This document shows, one piece after another, positions 43,322-55,552 of a DNA stretch of 64,000 nucleotides; position 1 is the stretch's first letter; every line of letters begins with the position of its first letter. The notes beneath the pieces are model-generated. The model did no database searches. It had not been told where the DNA came from and worked only from the letters and a program-made list of their open reading frames with translations. The translations under genes and the position numbers were made by a program. This DNA is from Larimichthys crocea (lineage: Eukaryota > Chordata > Actinopteri > Sciaenidae): contig NW_020852345.1 of NCBI RefSeq assembly GCF_000972845.2, positions 288,357-352,356 on the forward strand. The letters are read 5' to 3'.

Positions 43322-45006
43322 GGAACATCAAATTGGCATCAAAGGAACCGCCCTAAGCTGGTTTAAGTCGTATTTTTTAGATTGATCTCAGTTTGTTCAC
43401 GTCAATGATGAATCCTCCATGCAGACCAAAGTTTGTCATGGAGTCCCACAAGGTTCTGTACTTGGACCACTTCTATTCAGTTTATATATGCTTCCTTTAG
43501 GGAACATTATTAGGAATCACTCTATCAATTTTCATTGTTATGCTGACGACACCCAATTATATTTATCAATCAAGCCTGATGCAACCAATCAGTTAACTAA
43601 ACTCCAAGCATGCCTTAAGGATATAAAAAGTTGGATGACCTACAAGCTCCCAGCTCCACTGTAAAGAATCTTGGAGTTGTTTTTGATCAGGATTTGTCCT
43701 TTAACGTCCACATAAAACAAATTTCGAGGACTGCATTCTTCCACTTACGTAACATCGCTAAAATCAGACGCATTGTCTCTCAGGCGGATGCAGAAAAGCT
43801 AGTCCACGCATTTGTTACTTCAAGGCTGGACTATTGTAACTTTATTATCAGACTGCTCTAATAAGTCTCTTAGGACTTTGTAGTTAATTCAGAATGCTGC
43901 TGCACGTGTTCTGACAGGAACCAAGATCAGAGATCACATCTCTCCCATTTTGGCTTCCTTGCATTGGCTACCTATTAAATCTAGAATAATAGAATAGAAT
44001 TTAAAATTCTTCTCCTTACTTACCAAGCTCTTCATGGTCGGACACCATCATATACTAAAAGAGCCATTAATACCTTACTACCCCTATAGAACACTGCATA
44101 TCAGGAGCTGGGTTCCTTGTGGTTCCTATAGTTTCACAAAGTAGATTGGGAGCCAGAGCTTTTCAATAAGGTCCTCTTCTGTGGAACAAAATACCTTTCT
44201 GGGTTCGGGAGGCAGACACGGTCAACACTTTTAAGAATAGACTTAAGGCATTTCCTTTTTGATAGAAGCCTATGTTAGGGCTGGCTCAGGTCAATCCCTT
44301 AGTTATGTGAATAGGATTAGATGCTGGGGTACTCCACACATCAAGGTTATGCCTAGTCAGGCAAGGTATTGTGTTGAAGATGAGAGTAGAACAGCTCATA
44401 CGAAAACAATATCTATCTCTCTATTATCTAGATCTTCTCTTCCTCTCTTCTCTCTCTCTCCTATCTTCTCCTTCTCTCTCTCTCTCTCTCCCATCTCTCC
44501 ATCTCTCCATCTGTTGGACATGTCTCATTAATGCATGTTACTAACCAAACTTCCCCGGAGTTTCTGTGCTCTGTCGTCCAGCAGGTTCTTCGGGATCGTG
44601 TGCTGCTGTTGTGATCCTGCACGATGTCCACTACATATATTATTACTGTCATTATTACTACCATATCTGTTACTGTAATCATTTTTATCATTCATTGTGA
44701 TTCATTGTCATTTTATCAGTCATTGTAATTGTACAATATGTTTGTGTTGATCTGTCCTGTACACGTGACATCCATTGCACGTCTGTCCGTCCTGGGAGAG
44801 GGATCCCTCCTCTGTGGCTCTTCCTGAGGTTTCTTCCACATTTTTTCCCTGTACAAAGGTTTTTGTTGGGCAAGTTTTTCCTCACTGAACCGAGGGTCTA
44901 AGGACAGAGGGTGTCACTCCCTGTACAGATTGTAAAGCCCTCTGAGGCAAATGTACTTTGTGACTTTGGGCTATACAAATAAAATTGATTTGATTTGATT
45001 TGATTT
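43322..45006 (+). mobile_element. L2-like LINE, copy B
   Basis: Plus-strand RT segments: KVCHGVPQGSVLGPLLFSLY and HCYADDTQLYLSIKPD (YADD box), then FVTSRLDYCN and further C-terminal parts with frame changes. The 3' end carries the same UTR as copies A and D and a (TTGAT)n tail at 44980-45006. It meets copy A head to head at 43321. Confidence 0.82.
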
Positions 45007-45690
45007 GACTAGTTTTTCTGCATCCGCTTGAGACATGATGCGTCTGATTTTGGTGATGTTACATAAGTGGAAGAATGCAGTCCTCGAAATTTGGTTTATG
45101 TGGACGTTAAAGGACAAATCCTGATCCAAAACAACTACAGTGGAGCTTGAGGCCATTATTGATGTGAACAAACTGAGAACAATCTAAGAAATATGACTTA
45201 AACCAGCTTAGGGCGGTTCCTTTGATGCCAATTTAATGTTCCAGTCTCTGTAAAAGAATTTGATGGTCAATGGTGTCAAATGCAGCTGTTTCCAAACTTG
45301 CTGTGTAAGAAGGCAGATCAGTGCCTGTTGAGGGCAAGAGGTGATGGATTTTGTCTCTAATAGTTATAATTTTATCATTAAAGAAGCTCATGAAATCATT
45401 ACTACTTAGACCTAAAGGAATAGATGGTTCAGTAGAGCTGTGATTCTCTGTTAGCCTGGCTACAGTGCTGAAGAGAAACCTGGGGTTGTTCTTATTCTCC
45501 TCTATAAATGAAGAGTAGTAGGCTGCTCTGGCATTACGGAGAGCCTTCCTGTATGTTTTGAGATTATCTAAGACTAAACAAGATTCTTCCAGTTTAGTGG
45601 CACGCCATTTGCGTTCAGATTTACGTACCTCTTGCTTTAAGTTATGAGTCTGCCTGCTGTAACATGGTGCTTTTAGGCCTCAACTCCAGG
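45007..45690 (-). mobile_element. L2-like LINE, copy C (pre-RT and RT start)
   Basis: The minus strand reads SERKWRATKLEESCLVLDNL, AYYSSFIEENKNNPRFLFST and ETAAFDTIDHQILLQRLEH, the segment between endonuclease and RT. It then jumps by an internal deletion to RT C-terminal sequence near 45010-45130. It lies directly against the 3' tail of copy B. Confidence 0.75.
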
Positions 45691-45960
45691 TTAAATGCAG
45701 TCAGGATGAACATTCTCCCCCGACTGCTAAACATTTTTGAACTCTTCCAGTAGAGGTAAATAATTAATTTAGGGAATGGGAAAAATGGATTTTACAGCTT
45801 ATCCGGCAGACAAAGAAACTAAGAATTTGATTCAACAATTAGGAGGAAAAAAGGTGAGGTATGGCACTGGCTTGTCTAAGAAATTATTTTTATACTTCAC
45901 AGTTAAGAGGAAGAGACAAAAAAAAGCCTGGATGAATTTCACATTAAAAATATGGTATAA
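45691..45960 (+). mobile_element. L1-like LINE fragment (late RT)
   Basis: The plus strand reads NILPRLLNIF and, after a frame change, segments like EWEKWI and KKGEVWHWL, resembling the region after RT in L1-type ORF2. Short and degenerate. Confidence 0.45.
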
Positions 45961-46037
45961 TGTGTTAAGGTGGTTCAGCTGCCACTGCCTTGGTGATGTC
46001 TGGGGCAGCTACCACTGCCCTGGCTCGGCAACTGCTG

Positions 46038-46385
46038 CTGTTATGGGCATTTGTTTTTATTTAATGAAACAGTCGTCAGTGTTGCATTAGACTCACTGGC
46101 AGAAGCATTTACATTAGGTGATTTCTGCATAAGCTTTCCCACATGCCGGAATGTCAATGCCCCACACAGCAGCAGTTGCCATGGCAGGGCGGTGGCAGGT
46201 GCCCCAACACCGCCAAGGCAGTGGCAGCTGCCCCACACAGCGGCAGCAGCATGTTGAGAGATTAATTAAATAAATGCAAATGAATGCAGAAATCACATGA
46301 TGAAAATGATACTTCCAGCCAGTCTAATGCAACAATGACGACTGCTTTATAAAATAAAAACAATGCCCATAACAGCAGCAGTTGC
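46038..46385. repeat. inverted repeat with ~115-bp arms
   Basis: Left arm 46038-46140 (gctgttatgggcatttg...gtgatttctgcat) and right arm 46285-46385 are reverse complements with scattered changes. The centre is rich in ggcagtggcagctgcccc-type repeats. No coding potential. Confidence 0.75.
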
Positions 46386-46399
46386 CATGGTAGCTAGTG

Positions 46400-47575
46400 G
46401 TAAGGCTGTCCGGTTTTATTCAATATTCGAACATGGGTTCGAACGAGGGGTGAAAAGTTCATATTCGAATTGTAATTACCCATTTGAAATGTCGGCCTTA
46501 ATCTTCTTAAGCGCGTCAGACCATTTGAAGTAGTTTGCATTGTATTCTGGTAGAGGGCGCTACTATAATATTGACCTATTATAGGGTCCCCTCTTCCTTA
46601 ACCGTGCTCTTGACCTGCAGCCTCTCAGTGGTAAAGGAAAGTTATGCAATAAGTTCATAAAAATGTTTAAAAAATACTGATTATACAACAGCATTTAGTT
46701 GCTGGGAGAATGTTTTACAGGATTTGCAATTAATAAAAAAGCCAAATGAACAACAGTAATTACTGTGTTGTGGTGTATTGGGGCGCGGCTGAGGTTTGAA
46801 TTTTAGTGGCAGCTTCCCCAGACACCAGCGACTGCCCCAGATGCCGGCAACTGCTGGCCACTACTAGCTGCTGCTGCCACAAATTGAACTAGCCCTTTCT
46901 CCAGAAGTTAGCCAACTTTCTTCTGAGTATCTGGCTCATGTTTTAAAGAGAGGCTGGGCCCCACTGGACTGGTCAATCTCTCAGGTCGGGTCCCCCTAGT
47001 GGCCTGGCACACTTCCGTTTTATGGAGTGAATTTGCAGCGTTTCTGTCTTGCAGTTGTTGGTATTGCAGCATTCCTGTGTTTGCAGCGTTTGGCTGTTTG
47101 CGGCGCGTTTGCCCTTGTCGGCCACCATAGCAGTCACACCTGACCCCAGCTATATATGCATACCTGTGTGTAAACAGGGCTTTAATGACTGCAAACAGCT
47201 GTTGTTGTTTGTTAAAACACCTCAACTCATTGGTTTAATTCCACACTCAAAATAGTTTTCTTAGTTCATTATCATTTATATTTTATACATACAACTTTCA
47301 TTCTTAGAGCAGACACATTTGACTCAACTCTCTGAATGATCATCAATCATAACCAGAAATGTTATGATGAAACATTAACTTTACTGAACACATATAATGA
47401 CAACTTACGACACTAACTGGACTGTTATAGGATACTGTGAGTTCATACTACACTTGATTCTTGAGGTGTGTGTATAGTAGTAGTGAGTATAAGTAGATAT
47501 AATGTGTTATAAGCCCCAGCCTCAGTCACCTCTAGTTTATAACTAGTCAAGAGCATCCACGACTCATTATATTAT
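46400..47575. other. intergenic, mostly unassigned
   Basis: Near 46410-46490, gttttattcaatattcgaac and similar ttcgaa motifs hint at a hAT-like end, but no partner end or duplication was found. The rest holds nothing I recognise. Confidence 0.35.
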
Positions 47576-47579
47576 ATGT

Positions 47580-47700
47580 GGGTGGCTGCGATTCATGAGG
47601 TAGAGCAGGTTGTCCACAAATTAGATGATTTGATCCTGATTTGATCCTCAGCTCCTTAAGTCTGCATGCCAAAATGTCCTTAGGCAAGAGAGGTAGAACA
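47580..47700 (+). mobile_element. tRNA-derived SINE-like fragment
   Basis: gtggctgcgattcatgaggt followed by agagcaggttgtcc, gatttgatcct and gtctgcatgccaaaatgtcc resembles a widespread fish repeat with pol III A-box and B-box-like motifs. The copy is short and has an internal duplication of gatttgatcct. Confidence 0.5.
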
Positions 47701-47789
47701 AAGGGAGTGGGAGAGAGAGTGAGTGTGTGTGTCTGAGTGTGAAGGTTTGTGAGTGTAGTGTAGAGAACAAGTTAAGTCTAACGTTCAAA

Positions 47790-49054
47790 CAAATCCCATT
47801 AAGTTTTCTGATTTGTATTTTTCTTTTTTTAATATAAATTATTTATTGTTCTGGCTCAGGTCATTTTAACCCCCTGAGGACGGACTAGACAAGTCTAAAG
47901 TTGTACATATCTGTGAATATCTCTGAAACGGTTTATTATAGAGAGATGTGTTTTTGCACTGTTTTTCTGGGAGTCTGCTGAAGACGGAGATGTGGTTTAT
48001 GTCTGTCCGATACTTCCCTGTTGTTCTACGCCACCGCGTAAAAGACCAATTGAAAAATAGATGCTTGGCCGACTCCATATGCAGTCGACGAATGAACAAA
48101 CGTTACTAGGCAGACTAGTTTCTTTTTCAACCAATCAGTGGACGGTTCCTATAACTGGTCCTATGTATTCTAGCCAATCAAAGGGGATTCTGGGGTCTTG
48201 TGGGGAGGGACAACAGAGAGAGCGCTGTGTCCATAGAGCAGAGTGCAGGGGGCAGGGAGCACACAGAGCAGAGTGACAGAATTACTTCATAGATACGATT
48301 TCTATTGAATGACAGCTTTAACTTTCTGGAGGCTCTTTGCTTTGCTAAGTGGCATGCCTGAGGAAAATGAGACAAAAACGCATGGGACCTTTTTTATTGA
48401 AAGGGCATTATTTTATTGTTTTTCACATATTTGGTTGAAAAACTGCACATGTATATCAGGCAAAGAGATTGAAAAATAATATTTTCATTCAAAAACTCAT
48501 CAGGCAAAGAGATTGAAAAATAATATTTTCATTCAAAAACTCTTCAGTAGTACTGTGAACTTTGACTTTGAGTAAAAAATGACATAAAAATCTACTTTTT
48601 GTTTTTGAAATTCTTTAGTGTATTGTAGATTTTTCACTCATACATCCTTTATAAGCACATTACATGAATTACATATGATAGCCTAGGTTCTCCTGAATCT
48701 ATAGATGCCAAACACATGGTGTTCCATATACAATAAGTATTGTTTATAAGCCCAAATGTTAAAGAAGTAAAAACGAGCTGAAAATGGCTTAGTCCCAAAA
48801 ATATACATCTTTTTGTGCACTTTATTTAAAAAAAAGTTTATATATTTGGCAGATGTAATTCATACACGTGTATGTTTTCTGTGTTAGTTCATTTGTTGTT
48901 TTTTTAATTATTACTTTAACAGCTCAGGGATGTTCAATGTGCAACCTGTTTGCACTGTGAATTTGCACTGTCAGTTCTGTTTTTGAATAAAGGGATGGAA
49001 ATTAATGCTTTTTCCATGAATCGATTATTAAAATAATTGTTAGTTGCAGCCTTA
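47790..49054. mobile_element. non-autonomous hAT-like element, copy 2
   Basis: Matches 18070-18969 over most of its length, including atgcagtcgac, ttactaggcagactagtttc and aaacacatggtgttccatat. It ends aataattgttagttgcagcctta. It holds an internal tandem duplication of caggcaaagagattgaaaaa near 48460-48530. Confidence 0.7.
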
Positions 49055-49231
49055 GTTAGCATAGCAAATTATTTTGTCACACCATATTGTAACCATACCT
49101 ACTTTGATGGTGCCCATGTTTTGTACAAAAAACTTTAAAAAATAAAGTATAAAAAGTATAATTAAAAAAAACAAACATTAACCTCTAATTCTTATGGAGA
49201 AACAGGGGGGCAAAAATATTTAGCTGCTGAC

Positions 49232-49670
49232 CTTGGGATCATCTCCAAATGCAAACAGGATGTGGTTGAGCAGGCTGTGAGCGGTCTTAATGATACACAC
49301 ACCAGATTAGGAACAAAATGTATCCTTCTACAGTAAATTCTGTTTCCACTGCACTATTTCAGAAATGTATAGAAGCACCTTAACAAGACTGAATAATATG
49401 AAACAAAATGGAGCAATGAATTGAGGTAGTTACAGTACATCTGCCCCCGGTTAGCCTCCAGGGTTGTGTCAAGTGCTTCCACTGCACACAAAAACATTAA
49501 AGGTTTAACTGTATCTTCATTGGTGCAAAAGGGCTCTTGATAGTGCTAAATGGTACACAGATATCTATGCTTGAATGCATAAAGACCTCCATACTTACAT
49601 AGGAAACTACTTGAAGTGGTGGAACTTGTAGAAGAGATGGAAGTAAACAATTCCAGTGTGTCATAAAGCC
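49232..49670 (-). pseudogene. cyclin K (CCNK) relic, two decayed exons
   Basis: Exon A (49599-49670): acceptor gctgcag and donor AT|GTAAGT; it reads TGIVYFHLFYKFHHFK, stop, FP, which aligns with the cyclin-box stretch GIIYFHRFYMFHSFKQFP. An upstream TGA and the in-frame TAG break it. Exon B (49232-49300): reads CIIKTAHSLLNHILFAFGDD then PK before GTCAGC, aligning with CCNK [20 protein letters not shown] with one residue missing. Cyclin K is normally almost invariant in vertebrates, so these changes indicate a pseudogene. Retained splice borders suggest an unprocessed copy. No other CCNK exons were found between the hAT copy and the L1 insertion that flank it. Confidence 0.65.
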
Positions 49671-50060
49671 TGCAGCTACAGAGGTTACACAGGACTCACA
49701 CAGGAGACGTAAGCGCAGCGTAACCGCTGCGCCGCGGTTTAGCTGCGTCCTTTGCCCTGCGTCAACTTTTAAAAAAATTTTTATTTTTTATTATTAAGCA
49801 AAATACCAAAATCGAATACAAACTCTCAAAGAGGACAATAATATCAGCAATACAGAGAGAGAAAATAGTACAGTGTTGAGTGCAAACAACAGTTAGGGGA
49901 ATCGTTAAACAAAAACACAAGAACAAATAAAATAGAGGCAAATAACTAAAATACAGGCATACAAGTTCGACATAAACAGAGAAACTTATATATGAGTTAG
50001 AAAAGTAGGAGACGGGAAATATTTAGGCTCAGTTTTTTGGCATACTTGTTGTTTAGCTTA

Positions 50061-53000
50061 TTAAGTGATGAAAAATAACTTGAATTCATTAATAAAACAA
50101 GAATAATAAGGTTTAGAGTTTCTCCATTTTGCACAATGGATATGGTATTTACCCAAGAGTATAATAACATTCATGATGTCAGAAACAGACAAGGTTGGAT
50201 GATTAAAATAAAAGATAATATCATATAATTCAAATGGCTGTATATCTTCAATTTTTAAACAAATCCAACTTTTTATATCATACCAAAAACGATGTGTAGT
50301 GGGACATAGAAAAAAACAAATGCTCCAGGGTTTCATCTTCATCACTACAGAAAGAACATTTATCAACCTCATACCCAAATCTTTTCTTGAGAAATTCTGC
50401 CACTGGATAAATTTTGTTAATGACTTTGAAATGTGTTTCTTTGACTTTAGGTGAAACAGGCCATTTGATAAATTTTGAGTGTGCTTTGTCTAATGTATTT
50501 CAAGTAACAGAATCAGATCCCTGCCAGATGACCCTTCTGTCAAAATTATAAAAATATTTTAGCTGTCAGAAAACTAGTAATAAATTTGTTATTACATTTT
50601 TTTTAGTCAAATTACACTGACCCAACATTAACTCATAGAATTTTTTATCAGTTAAACCAGAGGCAGTGGAATAATGTTGCCTAACTTGGTATATTCTCTT
50701 CGAGAGCAGTTTAAGTTATATTTTTCTGAAAAGTCTGTGTAGCTTAAAAATACACCATTATCATCCATTAGATCTGTTATATACATAATGTCTTTCTTAA
50801 ACCAATCACTTTTAAAGATTGATTTTCGATTTAATGTTATTACTCTGTTGTTCCACAAGGTTGAGTTAATGGAAATTAGATAGCTTCATCAAACAAAGAC
50901 CTAGGAATGTGAAACCACATGGAGTCCGGTTGTGACAGGCAAGATTTTATCCAATTAATTCTACCAACCATAGATTCAAATTCTGGAGCTTTGATGCCAC
51001 CTTTGTCATATTCCTTCACAAGCTGAGACCTTTTAATGTAGTGGGTTTTATTTCTCCATAAAAATTGAAAAATAATTGTATCAGCTTTATTTAAGTTTTT
51101 CGAGGAAATGTAAAGGGAGTAGCAGGGATAGATCAGTTTGGAAATACCTTCAGCTTCAGATAGAATGGTTCTGCCAAAAATATTTAGGTCTCTGGTTAAC
51201 CAATGGCTAAGTGATTTCTTCATGTCCAAAATACGGTTAGAAATATTGGTATCTTCTCTTCTGATCACGTTTTTAGTTATCGTTAGCCCTAGATATTTAA
51301 CTTATGATTCAACTCTAATTGAGGCAATAGAGGAGTCAGAGCTTGTGTGAATAGGAAATAGTTCACATTTTTGAATATTAAGAGATAATCCAGATGCTTT
51401 AGAAAAGAATGAGATGATGCTGAGAGTTTTGTCTACCATTGATTTATCTTTTAGGAAGATGGCTGTATCATCCGCAAATTGACTTATTTAAAACTCTTTG
51501 TTGAAAATTGTTATTCCGTTTATGCCATTAGAATGATTGATTAATAATGTTAACAGTTGAGTTGCCAAAATAAAAAGTTTTGGGGAAATAGGGCAACCCT
51601 GCCAAATTCCACGTAGCACTTTCGGAGTCATTCCTGGATTCAAGGAGACCATGCTACTGATATCAGTGTAAAGCATTTTAACAATGTCACAGAATTTATT
51701 CCCAAAACCTAAGAACTGTAGTATTTTTAACAAAAAGGAATGTTTAATTGAGTCAAACGCCTTAAAGAAGTCTAAAACCAGAACATAACTTTCAGTTGTG
51801 ATAAACTCTCTGTAATCCACTAAATCAAGAATCAGTCTGGTATGGTTGTGTATGTTTCTACCTTTCATAAAGGCTGACTGACACACTAATTTTGATAATC
51901 CCATATCCAATCTATTTGAGTAGACATGAGCAAGTAACTTGTAGTCATTACATAATAAGGTAATGGGCCTCCAATTATTCAGCAATAGTTTATCCTTATT
52001 GGGTTTTGGAATTAAAGTGATAACACCCCTTTTCATGGTAGGGGACAGATGACCAAATGAAATGCACTCCAAAGGAGCATTATAAAGCAGTACTCTAATA
52101 TCATTCCAAAAATGGACATAGAACTCTACTGTCGACCCATCCAGACCTGGTGACTTTCCCTTTGACATTCGTCCAATTGCTAGATCTAACTCTTCAATTC
52201 TAAGCTTGTCCTTCATTAGTTGTCTAAAATTTTCATCCATTATTTTGTTACAATCTTAAATTTAAAAAAAAAACATGTGACAATCTTCCTCTTAAAAGTT
52301 GGATTCATACAGTTTATTATTGAAATGTCTTATTTCTTCATTAATTTGGTTTTGGTGGTCGGTGTTCACATTGCCTATTAATTTTCTTTTTTGTTTGCCT
52401 TTGTTTTTCAAGATCAAAGAAATAGGAAGTATTTTTTTCACCCTCCTCAAGCCAGCGAGCTCTTGAACGAATAAATGCACTCTTTGCTTTTTCTATATAG
52501 AGAGAGTCTAATTGATTTTGTAAATGATTTAGTACAATATGTTCTGTTAACGACAGATCTATTTTTTTGACATAATCTATTCATATCATTAATAATGTCT
52601 TTTTGTTTTTGTTTTTTGCTTTAGAAATGCATTCACTTGTTTCAATAGCAATTTCTTTGATTTTAAATTTAAACCACTCCCATTTACCCAAGTGTGACAT
52701 TTCTCATTGATTAATTTCATACATGATTTTGGTTTTGCAGCAAAAATCCTTACTGTTACTATGGTTACTATTAAACTTCCATGAGGAGTTAGGGATAGGT
52801 TTGGTCACGCCTAGTTGAAAGGAAATTGAAATAGCACTGTGATCCGTTCGGGGTGATGCTGAAATTTCACATTTCAGGGCCTCATTAATCAGATTGGTAG
52901 AGATTAACCAAAAATCTAATCTGAGCATTGACCATTGTTAGCTGGGTTAAACCATGTGTATTGATTGGTGCTAGGGTTTCTCATTCTCCAAAAGTCCATT

Positions 53001-53384
53001 AAATTTCCTTTGGCAATAAATTCACTGATAATATCCTCATAGAAATAGCTTTGCCCTTTTGAAGGGAGACGATCCATCCATAAATCAGGGACAAAGTTAA
53101 AGTCTCCTCCAACTATGACTTTGTCAATAGTATAAATGACTTTCCAACTCTCCAGCATCTTGATCAAGGAAAAATAACATTGTTTGTTCTGTGATCTTCT
53201 ATTATATCCATAAACACAAATCAAAATATAGTTGACATCATTAAACTCAATTACCATCATTAACCAATGACCATTGACGTCACCTGAGTGGTTGATTACA
53301 TTCCCAGAAAACCTGTTGAACAGGATCATAACTCCAGCTGAATGTGAAGTCCCATGACTTTCCAAAATTTAGTGTCTTCCTCTT
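50061..53384 (-). pseudogene. L1/Tx1-like ORF2 (endonuclease-RT), broken
   Basis: Endonuclease: VIVGGDFNFVPDLWMDRLPS and late SPRTDHSAISISF. RT: MSKGKSPGLDGSTVEFYVHF, RPITLLCNDYKLLAHVYSNR, VLDFFKAFDSIKHSF (box A Asp), GIWQGCPISP, then after one in-frame TAA near 51489 the QFADDTAIFL box with both Asp. Later NIFGRTILSEAEGISKLIYP and a C-terminal CSFCSDEDETLEH knuckle-like motif are seen. The start of the endonuclease is degraded. Confidence 0.85.
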
Positions 53385-53436
53385 CTGCTCCTTACAAAAA
53401 AGAAATGTTGCCTTACGTTTAACATTGTTCTTTAAT

Positions 53437-53857
53437 TGTTACATCTGCCTCTGCCACGCCTACCTCCAGGGGTTAATTGTCCTGCCCCCAGTCCTTGTGT
53501 GTTTCAGGTGTGCTGGAGACAGAGCAGAGCAGGAACCACCAGCTGCACCCAATCCTGTAATCATCCGGCTACCTACTTATACTCAGACCTGCCACAACCA
53601 CACTACCAGATCGTAGCTACTAATCCATCGTTACCTGCTCTGCTCAGCTCTCCAGCCCTTGACTACCTGACCTGCTGCCCTCACCTGCTCCACCAAGCCC
53701 TGCTCAGGATCCAGCCCCTTGAGATACTCAGCCTGTGTCCTCTCTGCCTGGCCCCTGACCAAACCCAGCCTTTAAGAACAATAAACTGGTTTAACTTTGT
53801 CCATCTGCTCCCTTTGTGTGTCCGCATCTGGGTTCCTAGGCCATCTAGCCTTTAACA
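53437..53857 (+). mobile_element. 5' LTR of sushi-like element
   Basis: Begins TGTTACATC and ends TTTAACA. AATAAA lies at 53780. Its last part (tgtgtgtccgcatctgggtt) is repeated at 55300 as the 3' LTR remnant. Confidence 0.9.
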
Positions 53858-53870
53858 GTACGATCTGGCT

Positions 53871-54875
53871 ATGTCGAACCCAGCTGACCGCAATCCCACC
53901 CCGCCCCCTTTGGATTCTGGCTTTTCTCCCTCAGCTCCTGATCCAATCCGCCAAGCACTCGCCAGTCAAGGAGCCTTACTGGGACAACATGGTCAAGTCC
54001 TGCAGACACTCACTGCTCCAGTAGTGGAGATCTCACAGACCCTGGCAAACTTGTTGCAGTTCCATGCCCAGAGCCCTCCACCAGCTGCCAGTCCACTGCG
54101 GCTGTCCCGCATCGACTCACCCCCGCCCCGTGAACCCCATGTGTTGCCTCCAGAGCCATATGACGGTAACCTTGTTACATGCAGAGAATTTTTGATTCAG
54201 TGTTCATTAGTTTTTGACCTTCAACCCTGTACCTATTCCACTGACAAAGCTAAGATAGCTTACCTGACTGGTTGCCTCCGAGGTCCTGCTTGTACAGTGG
54301 TGTGGGAGAAGCAAGCTCCGATTGTGCGTTCATATTCCGACTTTACAAAGGAAATGAGGAAGATTTTTGATCATCCCGTTCGTGGCAAGGATGCCGCTAA
54401 GAGACTACTTTCCCTCTATCAAGGCCTTCGTTCAGTTGCTGAGCTTGCCATTGATTTTCGCTGTTTAGCTGCTGAAAGTGGCTGGAATGATGAAGCGCTC
54501 CAAGGTGTGTTCCAGCATGCTCTTAATGAAAGCATCAAAGATGAGCTAGTGTCCTAAAAGGAGCCTGATGGACTGGATGAACTCATCTCTCTGGCCATCC
54601 GCATCGACAATCGCCTCCGTGAGCGTCAGAGGGAGAAAACGGGTAAGGTTGCCTCTGTCGTTACATCTCCAAACTTACCTTGTTTGTCTCCCCCGGCTGC
54701 CTCTGCCTCCCAGTCCCTTCCAGATCCCGAGCCCATGCAGCTTAGTTGTGCCAAGCTTACACCTGAGGAGAGACGTCACCGGATAACAACTAGGAGTTGC
54801 CTGTATTGTGGTGAGCCTGGTCATTTCCTCCTCACCTGCCCACTACGCCAGGTAAAAGGGGCGACTCAGCAGTAG
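53871..54875 (+). pseudogene. Ty3/gypsy (sushi/RTL-like) gag
   Basis: The frame starts MSNPADRNPTPPPLDSGF, only 13 bases after the LTR. A Retrotrans_gag capsid segment follows: PEPYDGNLVTCREFLIQCSL, IAYLTGCLRGPACTVVWEKQ, LYQGLRSVAELAIDFRCLAA. A TAA at 54555 and a frame change interrupt it. It resumes KEPDGLDELISLAIRIDNRL and ends with one CCHC knuckle, CLYCGEPGHFLLTC (C-x2-C-x4-H-x4-C), near 54800-54841. The capsid resembles the family from which mammalian RTL/PEG10 genes were domesticated. Confidence 0.87.
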
Positions 54876-54889
54876 TGGGAGAGATACTG

Positions 54890-55276
54890 TTGAGTCAAAT
54901 TAAGTGTAAATCTCCCTCCAGAACACTGCTCAATGCTTTCCTCTCTTGGCAGAACCAAACTTTACCCCTTACTGCTTTAATTGATTCTGTGGCAGATGAG
55001 AGTTTTTTGGACAGTAATGTGGTTGCTCAGTTTGGCTATTGACACTGCTCCTCTGGACTCACCCATGGATGCTCTTGCTCTCAATGGTCAACTTCTTGCC
55101 AATGTCACTCATCGAACGGTGCCTGTCCCCCTCAGACTCTCTGGTAATCATCTGGAGATGATCAGTTTACATGTCATTGACTGCCCCAGCTCTCCTCTGG
55201 TGCTAGGTCACCCTTGGCTTGAGCTTCACAATCCTCTGATCGATTGGTCAGCGGGAAGGGTGACCTCCTGGAGTAG
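54890..55276 (+). pseudogene. Ty3/gypsy protease remnant
   Basis: Reads LTALIDSVADESFLDSNVVA in one frame: the catalytic D-S-G triad has become D-S-V. After a frame change it reads ALNGQLLANVTHRTVPVPLR and LVLGHPWLELHNPLIDWSAG, the C-terminal half of the aspartic protease. Coding then ends at the 3' LTR remnant. Confidence 0.8.
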
Positions 55277-55552
55277 TTTTTGTCATGTCCATCTGTTCCT
55301 TTGTGTGTCCACATCTGGGTTCCTAGTCCATCTAGCCCCTAACATTAATCCCCTAGTATTTAGTGAAAAAAAAAAGATAACATTCGCTAAATAGCAAGCG
55401 TGTGCAAAGAGAATGATGCGCAGGGATGAGTAACAGGTGTGTTCCTAACAAATGTCAACATTTACATTTATTGCAACAACCCTTTAGGTAACTGAACATT
55501 TCAAACTAAGTCACAAAACCTGTTATGGACCATAGAAGCAATGTAAGATTGT

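Larger units (their letters stand above)
53432..55349 (+). mobile_element. sushi-like Ty3/gypsy element, internally deleted, with 5-bp duplication
   Basis: The element spans 53437-55344 and is flanked by TTAAT on each side (53432-53436, 55345-55349). It has a 421-bp 5' LTR, gag, part of protease, and then jumps directly to the last ~68 bases of a 3' LTR (55277-55344). RT, RNase H and integrase are deleted. It is inserted antisense within the L1-like element. Confidence 0.92.

Noticed and set aside
47049..47255. 68-codon plus-strand frame near 47.1 kb
   Set aside because: No domain, no splice context and no repeat relation; chance frame.
49440..49500. Possible extra CCNK exon (VEALDTTLEANRGQ after a gtgtgcag acceptor)
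   Set aside because: There is an acceptor-like site but no donor, and the peptide does not match cyclin K.
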